Shown: positions 24,747 through 33,553, numbered from the stretch's first letter. The stretch: DNA of 64,000 bases from Bin87 sp964347975 (GCA_964347975.1 CAYGAY010000012.1:19535-83534), one strand, 5' to 3'. Translations and numbers: made by a program. The notes: generated by a model from the sequence alone, not told the origin.

Positions 24747-26639
24747 CTACTTGCGAACCACCCTGGTGTACTCGTGGCCCTTCATCCCGCCGAAGTAGCT
24801 GTTGTTCACCGAGTACTCGGCGATGACCTCAGGGTTGATGCCGAACTCGGCGAATAGGAACCCCAGGGGCATCGTGGCGTTCTGCTCGTACATGAACTGC
24901 CCCGCTTCCTTCATCAGATTCAGGCGTTCCTCGTCGTCCACGCTGCTCTGCCACCGGCTGAACAGGTCTTCGGTGAAGGGGTCTTCGTACATGTACACCG
25001 CGCCGGCCAGCGCCGGGCTGACGAAATACACCCGCATATTGCGGCCCGCCGGCCAGAAGCCGGTGCGGTGCGTCCACAGCACGCCGTTCATCTCCCGGGC
25101 CTTGTAGCGCGTGCGGATGGGCTGGAACTCACCAATCTGCGCGTCAACCGTGAAGCCGACGTCTTCCAACCAGGAGATCATCGGAACGGCGATCTCGGTC
25201 AACTCCGGCACGCCCACCAGCTTGCCGGCCATGAACTCAATGCTGGGGCCCGAATCTTCCCCGTAGCCTGCTTCGGACAGCAGTTCCCTGGCCAGGTCGG
25301 GGTTGTATTCCGGAATCTCCCAGGCTGAATCATAGGACGGGTCCGTGGGATGCCAGCCGGTGTTGGCCATCAGTTCCATCTTATTGTCGAAGAACGCTTC
25401 GTTGAGGGCGTCCCGGTCGATGGCGTGGTTCATGGCCCGGCGCACCAGCACGTTGGTGTTGGGGTCATTGGGGTCGAACCGGTCTTCCAGGTACTGTCCG
25501 CCGATGCCGATCCAGACCATGAAGGCCGGCAGAGTGCTCTGAGTGATGGCATACCCCGCGTCGATGATCTCTCCCTGGAGTTCGCGGGGAATCTCGGCGA
25601 TGTCGGCTTCCCCGGCGCGGAGCATGGCTACGCGGGTCAGGTCTTCCTCGGCGAAGAAGAAGGTGAGGGTGTCGAAGTCGGGATTGACCCGCCAGTGTTC
25701 GTCAAAGGCGCGCTCGTACTCCAGCTTCGCGCCCTGCTGATAGCTGACGTGCCGCCAGGGCCCGGTGCCTATCGGGTTGGCCGCATAGGCTTCTTCACCG
25801 TTCTTTTCCCAGTAATCCAGGCTGTAGATCAGCGGGTCGGTGGTGGCTTCCGAGGCGTAGAAGGGGATCCACAGCTCGGGCCGGTTCATGTTCCAGACCA
25901 TCTCGCTGTCACTCACCTCGGTAACAGTGGCCGCCTTGCCCATTTCCTCGAGTTCCCAACTGCGTTGTTCGCCTTCGGGCCCCAGGATCTGGTGCCAGAA
26001 GTCGCCGAAACCAGTCTTGGCTTCCGGGTGCGACCACAACTGGAAGCTGAACACGAAGTCCGACACGCCGAAGGTGTCCTCGCCGTGGTGGAAGGGGACA
26101 TTCTCCCGCAGTTTTATTGTCCATTCCGTTCCATCGGGAGAAACCGACCAAGTCTCCGCAAGCATGGGGCGCGCTTCCCAGGTTTGGTAATCCCTCTGGA
26201 ACAGCGCTTCCTGCATCGGTTGCAGGATGCCCTGGTTGGTTCCGCCCACGCGCCAGCCCAGGAGGTTCTCGGCATAAGGCGGGGTGATGGCGACGCGCAG
26301 GTCCGCCTGCACGGGTTCGCCCAGCGTGGTTTCCGGTACGGCCGTGGCCGCAGGAGCGGCGGTAGGCGCGGCTCCGCCGGCGGCCCGGTCGCTCATGCCG
26401 GCCGGTTGGGCCAATGCCGCAGTGGCGGGGGGTTCTGCCGGGGCCGCCGCTGCCGGCGCCGCGGTAGCCGCCGCAGGTTGTTGCGGCTGCGCCGGCTGCT
26501 GCTGTGCCTGGGCGCCGCTGGCCGGAGCGGCCGGCGCCGCCGCTTCCTGTTCCGCCGGAGCGCCGCAGGCGATGGCAACTGTCAAAGCTAACGTCATGGC
26601 TGCGAATATCGTCGTTCTAATGGAAAAGGCTTTTGACAT
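24747..26639 (-). CDS. ABC substrate-binding lipoprotein, peptide/nickel type, copy 1
   Basis: A 630-residue family-5 extracellular solute-binding protein. The signal peptide ends at the lipobox VAIACGAP, so it is anchored to the membrane. About 100 residues of Ala/Gln/Pro linker follow, then the SBP fold with VRRAMNHAIDRDALNE, YNPDLARELLSEAGYG and a C-terminal FGGMKGHEYTRVVRK. The start is the ATG at 26639 with AGGAG before it; an upstream in-frame ATG would place its RBS inside the promoter. The mature sequence is very close to copies 2 and 3. Its own promoters are at 26670-26698 and 26729-26757. It is the SBP nearest to the permeases. Confidence 0.93.
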   Translation of the reverse strand: MSKAFSIRTTIFAAMTLALTVAIACGAPAEQEAAAPAAPASGAQAQQQPAQPQQPAAATAAPAAAAPAEPPATAALAQPAGMSDRAAGGAAPTAAPAATAVPETTLGEPVQADLRVAITPPYAENLLGWRVGGTNQGILQPMQEALFQRDYQTWEARPMLAETWSVSPDGTEWTIKLRENVPFHHGEDTFGVSDFVFSFQLWSHPEAKTGFGDFWHQILGPEGEQRSWELEEMGKAATVTEVSDSEMVWNMNRPELWIPFYASEATTDPLIYSLDYWEKNGEEAYAANPIGTGPWRHVSYQQGAKLEYERAFDEHWRVNPDFDTLTFFFAEEDLTRVAMLRAGEADIAEIPRELQGEIIDAGYAITQSTLPAFMVWIGIGGQYLEDRFDPNDPNTNVLVRRAMNHAIDRDALNEAFFDNKMELMANTGWHPTDPSYDSAWEIPEYNPDLARELLSEAGYGEDSGPSIEFMAGKLVGVPELTEIAVPMISWLEDVGFTVDAQIGEFQPIRTRYKAREMNGVLWTHRTGFWPAGRNMRVYFVSPALAGAVYMYEDPFTEDLFSRWQSSVDDEERLNLMKEAGQFMYEQNATMPLGFLFAEFGINPEVIAEYSVNNSYFGGMKGHEYTRVVRK

Positions 26640-26669
26640 TCTGTCTCCTCTTGCCCCATCGTATCTGTC

Positions 26670-26698
26670 GATAAAATTGGGCATACTGCATTTGTCAA
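26670..26698 (-). promoter_or_regulatory. Proximal promoter of SBP copy 1
   Basis: On the minus strand, TTGACA (26698-26693) and TTTATC (26675-26670) are 17 bases apart. The -35 sits in the word CCGTTTGACA, which recurs in the distal promoter and upstream of copy 3. Confidence 0.5.
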
Positions 26699-26728
26699 AC
26701 GGCGGCTGCCGTTCGATTCGTGCGGGAG

Positions 26729-26757
26729 AATGTACTCAAAAGCCATGTTGATGTCAA
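26729..26757 (-). promoter_or_regulatory. Distal promoter of SBP copy 1
   Basis: Minus strand TTGACA (26757-26752), 17-base spacer ending CTTTTGAG, then TACATT (26734-26729). Copy 2 has the same -35, spacer length, spacer end (CTTTTAAG) and -10, showing that the promoter was duplicated with the gene. Confidence 0.6.
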
Positions 26758-26900
26758 ACGGACTCACCGCAAAAATTAGCCGTCGAGACGAATGATAAAC
26801 GAATAGTACCTGCAATGTATCGCATACGTTACCGTTTATCGTCAAAAATGCTCAAGTATATGTTGTGAACCGATACTAATAGCGATAAACTGACCGGTTA

Positions 26901-26928
26901 CGGTGATGCGAGAGACCCCGCATCACCG
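26901..26928. repeat. Hairpin downstream of SBP copy 2
   Basis: CGGTGATGCG and CGCATCACCG make 10 perfect pairs round an 8-base loop. No T-run on the minus strand. It lies 60 bases past the stop of copy 2 and before the promoter of copy 1. Confidence 0.6.
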
Positions 26929-26987
26929 CAATCGGGTTTGCCTTCGGGCTGACGAATACACCCGGTCGTTCCCGACCAGTCGGCGGC

Positions 26988-28883
26988 TTACTTGCGAACC
27001 ACCCTGGTGTACTCGTGGCCCTTCATCCCGCCGAAGTAGCTGTTGTTCACCGAATACTCGGCAATGACCTCGGGGTTGATGCCGAACTCGGCAAACAGGA
27101 ACCCCAGGGGCATCGTGGCGTTCTGCTCGTACATGAACTGGCCCACCTCACGCATGAGCTGCTCCCGTTCTGTAGCGTTCACGCTGGATTTCCAATTGTC
27201 GTACTGCTCTTCCACGTAGGGGTCTTCGAACATGTACACCGCGCCCTGCTGGTTCGGGCTGACGAAATACACGCGCACGTTTCGGCCCGCCGGCCAGAAG
27301 CCGGTGCGGTGCGTCCATAGCGTGCTGTTCATCTCCCTGGCCTTGTAGCGCGTGCGGATAGGCTGGAACTCGCCGATCTGAGCGTCAACCTGGAAACCCA
27401 CCTCCTCCAGCCAGGAGATGATCGGCACCGCGATTTCGGTCAGCTCGGGCACGCCCACCAGCTTGCCGGACATGAACTCTATGGACGGGCCGGAGCCTTC
27501 GGCATAGCCGGCTTCCTGCAACAGCTGCTGCGACAGATCCGGGTTGTATTCGGGAATTTCCCAGGTCGGGTCGTAGGTCGGGTCCGTGGGGTGCCATCCG
27601 GTGTTCGCCATCAGTTCCATCTTGTTGTCGAAGAAGGCTTCGTTGATGGCGTTGCGGTCGATGGCGTGGTTCATGGCCCGGCGCACCAGCACGTTGGTGC
27701 TGGGGTCGTTGGGGTTCCGCTTGTCTTCCAGGTACTGGCCGCCGATGCCTACCCAGACCATGAAGGCCGGCAGCGTGCTTTGCGTGATGGCATACCCCGC
27801 GTCGATTATCTCACCCTGGAGTTCCCGCGGTATCTCCGCGATGTCAGCCTCGCCGGCGCGCAGCATGGCCACGCGGGTCAGGTCTTCCTCGGCGAAGAAG
27901 AAGGTCAGCGTCTCGAAGTCGGGCGTAATGCGCCAGTGCTCGTAGGGAACGCGCTCGTACTCCAGCTTTGCGCCCTGTTGATAGCTGATGTGCTGCCAAG
28001 GGCCGGTTCCCACCGGATTTTCCGCGTACACCTCCTCGCCGTTCTTTTCCCAGTAGTCCAGGCTGTAGATGAGGGGGTCGGTGGTCGCGTCGGAAAACCA
28101 GAATGGCACCCACAGTTCCGGCCGGTTCATGTTCCAGATCATCTCGCTGTCCGAAACTTCCTCCACGGCCGCGGTGGCGCCCCAGGTATCAATCTCAAAG
28201 CTGCGCTGCTCCCCCTCCGGCCCCAGAAGTTCATGGAACCAGTCGGTGGCCCCTTTGCCCTCGGGATGGGACCAGAGCTGCCAGCTGAACACGAAGTCGG
28301 ACACGCCGAAGGTATCCTCGCCGTGGTGGTACGGTACGCCCTCCCGCAGCTGGAAGTGCCACTGTTTGCCGTCTTCCGAGACTTCCCACTCGGTCACCAG
28401 CATTCCTTTGGCTTCCCAGGTTATGTAATCACGCTGAAACAACTGCTCCTGCATCGGCTGCAACATCCCCTGGTTGGTGCCGCCCACCCGCCAGCCCAAC
28501 AGGTTCTCGGCGTAGGGCGGCGTGATGGCGACGCGCAGGTCGGCCTGTACTGGCGCTCCCGCCGTCTGCTCCGGTACCGGCGTGGCCGTGGGAGCAGCCG
28601 TGGGAGCGGCTCCGCCGGCCTTGGTGTCGGCCATTCCGCTGGGCAGCGCCAGCGTGGGCTTTGCCTCAGCCTGAGCCTGGGCGGGCGGGGAGGCGGGTTG
28701 CTGAGCGGCCGGCTGTTGCGCCGCCGGTTGAGATTGGGCCGCGGGCTGCTGTTGTTGGCTGGCAGCCGGGGCAGCCGGCGCGGCCGGCTGTTGTTCTGCC
28801 GGAGCGCCGCAGCCCAGCGCTGCCAGCAGAGCGAGGGACAGCGCCCCGAATATCAAGGTCCGTATGGAAATGGCTTTTGACAT
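26988..28883 (-). CDS. ABC substrate-binding lipoprotein, copy 2
   Basis: A 631-residue paralogue of the proteins at 24747 and 29237. It starts MSKAISIRTLIFGALSL and its lipobox is LAALGCGAP. The Ala/Gln/Pro linker is longer in Gln repeats than in copy 1. The mature domain has VRRAMNHAIDRNAINE, SWLEEVGFQVDAQIGEFQP, GFWPAGRNVRVYFVSPN and the same final FGGMKGHEYTRVVRK. Differences collect in the 130-residue region around VTEWEVSEDG, and near SPNQQGAVYMFEDP, possibly ligand-facing. GAGAAAGG lies before the ATG. Promoter at 28974-29002. Likely binds a related but different oligopeptide or small-molecule ligand. Confidence 0.93.
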   Translation of the reverse strand: MSKAISIRTLIFGALSLALLAALGCGAPAEQQPAAPAAPAASQQQQPAAQSQPAAQQPAAQQPASPPAQAQAEAKPTLALPSGMADTKAGGAAPTAAPTATPVPEQTAGAPVQADLRVAITPPYAENLLGWRVGGTNQGMLQPMQEQLFQRDYITWEAKGMLVTEWEVSEDGKQWHFQLREGVPYHHGEDTFGVSDFVFSWQLWSHPEGKGATDWFHELLGPEGEQRSFEIDTWGATAAVEEVSDSEMIWNMNRPELWVPFWFSDATTDPLIYSLDYWEKNGEEVYAENPVGTGPWQHISYQQGAKLEYERVPYEHWRITPDFETLTFFFAEEDLTRVAMLRAGEADIAEIPRELQGEIIDAGYAITQSTLPAFMVWVGIGGQYLEDKRNPNDPSTNVLVRRAMNHAIDRNAINEAFFDNKMELMANTGWHPTDPTYDPTWEIPEYNPDLSQQLLQEAGYAEGSGPSIEFMSGKLVGVPELTEIAVPIISWLEEVGFQVDAQIGEFQPIRTRYKAREMNSTLWTHRTGFWPAGRNVRVYFVSPNQQGAVYMFEDPYVEEQYDNWKSSVNATEREQLMREVGQFMYEQNATMPLGFLFAEFGINPEVIAEYSVNNSYFGGMKGHEYTRVVRK

Positions 28884-28973
28884 CCTTTCTCACCTCAGCG
28901 CAGGCGATCCGCCGAGCGCGATTTGCTGCGACGCATCCATCAATCGAGCAGCGACGTTTCGCGTGTCTGACGA

Positions 28974-29002
28974 AATGTACTTAAAAGTCACTTCATTGTC
29001 AA
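28974..29002 (-). promoter_or_regulatory. Promoter of SBP copy 2
   Basis: Minus strand TTGACA (29002-28997), 17-base spacer ending CTTTTAAG, TACATT (28979-28974). Upstream of it the words GGACTATAAC (29035-29044) and GGTCTATAAC (29064-29073) form a direct repeat, with an inverted GTTATA at 29011, which could be activator or repressor sites. Confidence 0.6.
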
Positions 29003-29149
29003 CTGGTTCAGTTATAATAATTGCTAATACTAACGGACTATAACTATTGCTGCCTGTTTATATGGTCTATAACGTCCCGACATTCCTCCACGCACAGTAT
29101 CGATATCAATGCGTCATTTGCGAAATTCATGAACAATAACGATAACGGC

Positions 29150-29175
29150 GGCGCGATAAAATTTCTTATCGCGCC
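29150..29175. repeat. Hairpin downstream of SBP copy 3
   Basis: GGCGCGATAA and TTATCGCGCC, 10 perfect pairs, AATTTC loop. Downstream on the minus strand the sequence is T-rich (GTTATCGTTATTGTT), so this one could work as a terminator. Confidence 0.6.
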
Positions 29176-29236
29176 ACCCCTTGGCCAACCAATGACGGCC
29201 CACGTCCCATGGCGTTTCGTCCGATGAAGCGCCGGC

Positions 29237-31132
29237 TTACTGGCGTACAACCCTGGTGTACTCGTGGCCCTTCATCCCGCCGAAGTAGCTGTTGTTCACC
29301 GAGTACTCGGCGATGACTTCAGGGTTGATGCCGAACTCGGCAAACAGGAACCCCAGGGGCATGGTGGCGGACTGTTCGTACATATACTGTCCTGCCTGGC
29401 GCATCAGACCCAAACGCTCTGTCTCGTCCACGCTGTTTTGCCACTGGTCGAACAGCTCTTCAGTCACCGGGTCCTCCAGCATGAACACGCCGCCGTCCAG
29501 CGCCGGGCTAACGAAATACGCTCGCATATTGCGACCGGCGGGCCAGAAGCCGGTGCGGTGGGTCCAGAGGACGCCGTTCATCTCCCGGGCCTTGTAGCGC
29601 GTGCGGATGGGCTGGAACTCGCCGATCTGGGCGTCAACCTGGAAACCCACCTCCTCCAGCCACGAGATGATGGGCACGGCGATTTCCGTCAGCTCGGGCA
29701 CGCCCACCAGCTTGCCGGCCATGAACTCGATCTTGGGACCGTTGCCTTCCGCATAACCCGCCTCCGCCAGCAGTTGCCGGGCCATGTCGGGGTCGTAAGC
29801 CGGTATCGCCCAGGACGGGTCGTAAGTTGGGTCCGTAGGATGCCAGCCGGTGTTGGCCATCAGCTCCATCTTATTGTCAAAGAAAGCCTCGTTGATTGCG
29901 TTCCGGTCAATGGCGTGGTTCATCGCCTTCCGCACCAGGATGTTGGTGTTGGGGTCGTTAGGGTCCCGTGCGTCCTCCAGGTACTGGCCGCCGATGGCGA
30001 TCCAGACCATGAAGGCCGGCAGCGTGCTTTGCGTGATGGCATACCCCGCGTCGATGATCTCACCCTGGAGTTCCCGCGGAATCTCCGCGATGTCGGCCTC
30101 GCCGGCCCGCAGCATCGCCACGCGGGTCAGGTCCTCCTCGGCGAAGAAGAAAGTCAGCGTCTCAAAGTCGGGATTGACCCGCCAATGCTCCTCAAATGCC
30201 CGCTCGTACTCCAGCTTCGCTCCCTGCTGGTAGCTGACGTGCCGCCAGGGGCCGGTGCCCACCGGGTTCTGCGCGTAGGCGTCCTCGCCGTTCTCCTGCC
30301 AGTACTGTAGGCTGTAGATCAGCGGGTCGGTGACCGTGTCGGAAGCGTAGAAGGGAACCCACAGTTCCGGACGGTTCAGGTGCCAGATCATTTCGCTGTC
30401 GCTGATCTCTTCCACGGCGTTCGTCGCGCCCAGGGTGTCCACGTCCCAGCTGTGCTTGTCGTCTCCCGGTCCCAACATGGTATTCCACAGCGGCCCCCAG
30501 CCGGTTTTTGCTTCAGGGTGTGTCCAGAGTTGCCAACTGAACACGAAATCGGACACGCCGAAGGTATCCGCGCCGCCGTGGAAAGGCACGTTTTCGCGCA
30601 GCTTGATGGTCCACGTCTTGCCGTCGGGCGAAACCGACCAGTCAGTGGCCAGCATCGCCTGCGCCTCCCACGTCTCGTAATGACGCTGGAACAGCTGCTC
30701 CTGCATCGGCTGCAGGATGCCCTGATTGGTGCCGCCCACCCGCCAGCCCAGCAGGTTCTCGGCATAAGGCGGAGTGATCGCGACACGGAGGTCAGCCTGC
30801 ACCGGCTCACCGGTGGTTTCCGCTTTGGGTGCCGCCGGCTCGGGGGCCGCGGTGGGAGCAGCCCGACCGACCTTGGTGTCCGCCATGCCGGCAGGTTGCG
30901 CCAATGTCGGTTTGGCTGGCGCTTGGGCGGCTGGCACTTGGGTTGCCGCCGGTTGCTGGGGTGCCGCCGGTTGTGGAGCGGTCTGCGCCTGGGCCGCTGG
31001 CTGCTGCTCTGCCCCGGCCGGAGCGCCGGGAGCCTGTTGTTCCGCGGGGGCGCCACAAGCTACCGCTGCCAACATACCCACAACGAGTAGCCCGCAAATT
31101 GCCGTGCGCAACGTGACGAATTGCTGCAACAT
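29237..31132 (-). CDS. ABC substrate-binding lipoprotein, copy 3
   Basis: A 631-residue third paralogue, starting MLQQFVTLRTAICGLLVVGM with lipobox LAAVACGAP. The linker is Ala/Pro/Gln-rich with AAQAPAKPTLAQPAGM. The body has the shared blocks FAEEDLTRVAMLRAGEADIA, VRKAMNHAIDRNAINE and GFLFAEFGINPEV, and ends VVRQ where the other two end VVRK. The ATG at 31132 is preferred over one 33 bases earlier because GGGAGG lies close before it. It is the first gene of the minus-strand series and divergent from the PPOX gene at 31441. Substrate unknown. Confidence 0.93.
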   Translation of the reverse strand: MLQQFVTLRTAICGLLVVGMLAAVACGAPAEQQAPGAPAGAEQQPAAQAQTAPQPAAPQQPAATQVPAAQAPAKPTLAQPAGMADTKVGRAAPTAAPEPAAPKAETTGEPVQADLRVAITPPYAENLLGWRVGGTNQGILQPMQEQLFQRHYETWEAQAMLATDWSVSPDGKTWTIKLRENVPFHGGADTFGVSDFVFSWQLWTHPEAKTGWGPLWNTMLGPGDDKHSWDVDTLGATNAVEEISDSEMIWHLNRPELWVPFYASDTVTDPLIYSLQYWQENGEDAYAQNPVGTGPWRHVSYQQGAKLEYERAFEEHWRVNPDFETLTFFFAEEDLTRVAMLRAGEADIAEIPRELQGEIIDAGYAITQSTLPAFMVWIAIGGQYLEDARDPNDPNTNILVRKAMNHAIDRNAINEAFFDNKMELMANTGWHPTDPTYDPSWAIPAYDPDMARQLLAEAGYAEGNGPKIEFMAGKLVGVPELTEIAVPIISWLEEVGFQVDAQIGEFQPIRTRYKAREMNGVLWTHRTGFWPAGRNMRAYFVSPALDGGVFMLEDPVTEELFDQWQNSVDETERLGLMRQAGQYMYEQSATMPLGFLFAEFGINPEVIAEYSVNNSYFGGMKGHEYTRVVRQ

Positions 31133-31209
31133 AATCTCCCTCCCATCCGGCAAACGAAATAACATCGTTGACGGTGACGAAAAATATCGAGCCGCGCCAT
31201 TGACTGCCG

Positions 31210-31239
31210 AATATAGGCTATTACGCGCCTATATGTCAA
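31210..31239 (-). promoter_or_regulatory. Promoter of SBP copy 3
   Basis: Minus strand CCGTTTGACA with TTGACA at 31239-31234, an 18-base spacer and TATATT at 31215-31210. The -35 context CCGTTTGACA equals those of copy 1. A 5' leader of about 70 bases would follow. Confidence 0.6.
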
Positions 31240-31440
31240 ACGGATTTCGGATATACACCGAGTTTATGCAACGTATTATGTAGTTTGATAGTCATTGCCG
31301 ACGAATATCGTATCCAGGAGCGCGGACGGTGATGAAGCGGGGTACAAAGGCAGGGTCGAAGGTGGCGTATCCAAGCCAAATCCGTTATTCTGTGCCCACT
31401 TCGTACCAATAGACTGAGAAATGCCGGGAGGGTTTTCGCC

Positions 31441-32028
31441 ATGACCACCACCGCCACCGCTGACGACCTTTGCACCATCGTCCAGGAGCCCAGCCGGTTC
31501 AACGACGAGTTTGGCGAGATGAGCCTGCGCGCCAAGGTCAAGGTCAAGGGGGAGATGTCCGAGTTCGTGCAGAAGTTCATCCAGGCTTCGCCCTTCGTGG
31601 TGATGGCCTCGTCCGACCCGGAGGGAAACTGCGACGCGTCGCCCAAGGGCGGGAAGCCGGGTTTCGTGAAAGTGATTGACAGCACGCGCCTGCTGATGCC
31701 CGACGTGGCCGGAAACCGACTGTTCCAGTCCTACCAGAACATGGACTCCAACCCCCACGTGGGCCTGCTGTTCATGATTCCGGGCGTCAACGACACCGTC
31801 CGCGTCAACGGCGCCGTCACCATCGTGAGCAAGGAGGAGTTGGAGCGGCAGAAGGTGGAATTGGAACTCTACTGGACGGACGACAATTCCAAGCACTTGC
31901 AGGGCATCATCATCAACGTCGAGGAATCCTACGGCCACTGCCCCCGGGCCTACAACTTCGCCAAGCTGTGGGACACCGACCAGATTGCGGAGAACCAGAC
32001 CAACCGGCCGATACCCCTGCGGCCTTAA
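31441..32028 (+). CDS. pyridoxamine 5'-phosphate oxidase-like (split-barrel flavin) protein
   Basis: A 195-residue PPOX/FMN-binding split-barrel protein. The barrel runs from FIQASPFVVMASSDPEGNCD, through ASPKGGKPGFVKVID and NPHVGLLFMIPG to VNGAVTIV. This is the pattern of the small PPOX subfamily resembling MSMEG_1061 proteins, many of which use FMN or F420. A role in pyridoxal synthesis is unlikely because the key substrate-binding C-terminus of PdxH is missing. A GGGAGGG site precedes the ATG. It stands alone; downstream is the terminator at 32057. Confidence 0.85.
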   Translation: MTTTATADDLCTIVQEPSRFNDEFGEMSLRAKVKVKGEMSEFVQKFIQASPFVVMASSDPEGNCDASPKGGKPGFVKVIDSTRLLMPDVAGNRLFQSYQNMDSNPHVGLLFMIPGVNDTVRVNGAVTIVSKEELERQKVELELYWTDDNSKHLQGIIINVEESYGHCPRAYNFAKLWDTDQIAENQTNRPIPLRP

Positions 32029-32056
32029 CTCCGGACGCCCACGGCAGGTTTCCACA

Positions 32057-32086
32057 GGGGCGAATAGTCATTCGCCCCCACCTTTT
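32057..32086. terminator. Bidirectional-looking terminator between converging genes
   Basis: GGGGCGAAT and ATTCGCCCC form 9 pairs with an AGTC loop, followed by CCACCTTTT. The stem matches the terminator at 13879-13910 apart from the loop. It lies between the PPOX gene and the converging protease gene. Confidence 0.7.
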
Positions 32087-32786
32087 ACAAAGGGAGGCCG
32101 GTCGCTATCCGGAACATGAACAGCGCCGGCGGCAACAATATCTGGCCCAACAGGTTGATGCCGAAGGCGTAGCTCAGCGCCAGGTTGACTCCGACCAGAC
32201 CAATCAGGGGGATCCAGCCGTAGCGTTCGAACTGTAGGTAGGGTTCGTACAGCGATCGAGGGAGTAGGCCGCCCAGGACTTTGCTGCCGTCCAGCGGGGG
32301 CAGGGGTATCAGGTTGAAAATGCCCAAAATGAGATTGAAGAAGATGGCGAGAAAGGCGGCAAAACCCACGACCTCGGCGATCCCCGATATGAATGCAGTA
32401 CTCGTCACCGCCGGCAGCAGGTCGAAGCGGAAGACCAGGCCCAGCAGAAACGCCAGCGCGAAGTTGGATAACGGCCCCGCGAAAGCCACCCACGACATCC
32501 CCAGGCGACCGTGCCGCAGGTTGTGGGGATCAACCTGCACCGGCTTGGCCCAGCCGAACCCCACCACCAGCAAGAGCAGGAACCCGAGCAGGTCGATGTG
32601 CTTGATCGGATTGAAGGTCAGCCGCCCCATGCGGCGGGCCGTATCATCGCCCTCCATGTGGGAGGTCAGGGCGTGGCTGAACTCGTGGACGGTGAAGCCG
32701 ATCACCAGCCCGAGCAGCCCGATGCCGATGACCAGGATAAAGGAGACCGGGTTGTCCCGGAGCAGGTCGAGGCTCTGGAGTATCAC
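32085..32786 (-). CDS. site-2 protease family (M50) membrane zinc metalloprotease
   Basis: A 233-residue intramembrane metalloprotease. The zinc motif HEFSH (residues 34-38) lies in membrane segment 1, and the second metal site appears as NLIPLPPLDGSKVLGGLLP around residues 165-183. Four to six membrane segments are visible with no PDZ domain. Such short M50 proteins cleave membrane-bound substrates such as anti-sigma factors, but many are uncharacterised housekeeping copies. Its start codon overlaps the stop of the upstream unknown gene (ATGA type), so the two are co-translated. Confidence 0.92.
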   Translation of the reverse strand: MILQSLDLLRDNPVSFILVIGIGLLGLVIGFTVHEFSHALTSHMEGDDTARRMGRLTFNPIKHIDLLGFLLLLVVGFGWAKPVQVDPHNLRHGRLGMSWVAFAGPLSNFALAFLLGLVFRFDLLPAVTSTAFISGIAEVVGFAAFLAIFFNLILGIFNLIPLPPLDGSKVLGGLLPRSLYEPYLQFERYGWIPLIGLVGVNLALSYAFGINLLGQILLPPALFMFRIATGLPL

Positions 32787-33508
32787 GTAGCGGGATTTTC
32801 CAGGCCCCCCGGCTGAACCCGGCGGCGGGACGCCGGCTGTGCGCGGGGTAAAGCCATCAGGTCGGCCTTGAGATTGGCCATGCCCTCCGCGCCCAAATCG
32901 TTGGCCTCGACGACAACGGCCACGGCGCCGGCCTGTCGCAGAGCCAGCAGTTCATTGGCGGTGGGCTGAACTCCCAACCGAACGAACTGGAACTTGTCGG
33001 TCCGGCTGACGGCCTCGGATACCTGGGCCAGGTCCGCGAAGGTCCATGGGCCGGACATCGCCGATTTGTCCAGCACCAGGAAATCCACGGGTGCCGCGGC
33101 GAGCATTCGCCAGATGGCGTCGTTGGGTTCGTCCGGAATGCGCAACCCGTGGGTCATGCCCGGCTGAGCCAGGTTGATGGCGTCCACCAGGGCCTCGCGC
33201 GGCGGAGACACCATGAAATCGGCGCCGGCATCCTGCCAAAGCGCGACATTATCGGGCGTCAGAGGCACGCCGCCGGCGCCCCAAATACGGTCGCCTACAT
33301 CGGGCATCGCATCCGGGGTGAGACCGGGAGCGGCGATGACCACGGCGTCGGCGGAGTCAGACGCGGCGGCCAGGGCTGCGTCCAGGTCGCCCGAGCACCG
33401 ACCGACCAGCGCCATGCCCGGCAGGCGGGCCGATTGCGACGAACCGAACCCCAGCGAGGGGCCGCTGCCCGTTTCAATACGCTCGAGTAGATGGCGGAGT
33501 TGAGTCAT
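32783..33508 (-). CDS. unknown protein, TIM-barrel-like
   Basis: A 241-residue protein I cannot name. Alternating strand-helix segments such as ADAVVIAAPGL, ADFMVSPPREALVDAI, PVDFLVLDKSAM and AVAVVVEANDLG look like an (alpha/beta)8 barrel with a C-terminal helix and a Pro/Arg tail. No catalytic motif of the common aldolases is evident. It overlaps the M50 protease by four bases and may deliver or regulate it. It is likely lineage-specific. A GC-rich hairpin at 33533-33553 lies just upstream of its start. Confidence 0.55.
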   Translation of the reverse strand: MTQLRHLLERIETGSGPSLGFGSSQSARLPGMALVGRCSGDLDAALAAASDSADAVVIAAPGLTPDAMPDVGDRIWGAGGVPLTPDNVALWQDAGADFMVSPPREALVDAINLAQPGMTHGLRIPDEPNDAIWRMLAAAPVDFLVLDKSAMSGPWTFADLAQVSEAVSRTDKFQFVRLGVQPTANELLALRQAGAVAVVVEANDLGAEGMANLKADLMALPRAQPASRRRVQPGGLENPAT

Positions 33509-33532
33509 GGCGGAAATCTCTTCTGTCGTGCA

Positions 33533-33553
33533 GGGCGGGTTTCAAACCCGCCC
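33533..33553. repeat. Palindrome GGGCGGG-TTTCAAA-CCCGCCC
   Basis: A perfect GC-rich palindrome between the MBL hydrolase stop and the downstream gene. A decayed relative is at 8079-8097. It may be a transcript-stabilising or dispersed hairpin. Confidence 0.55.
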
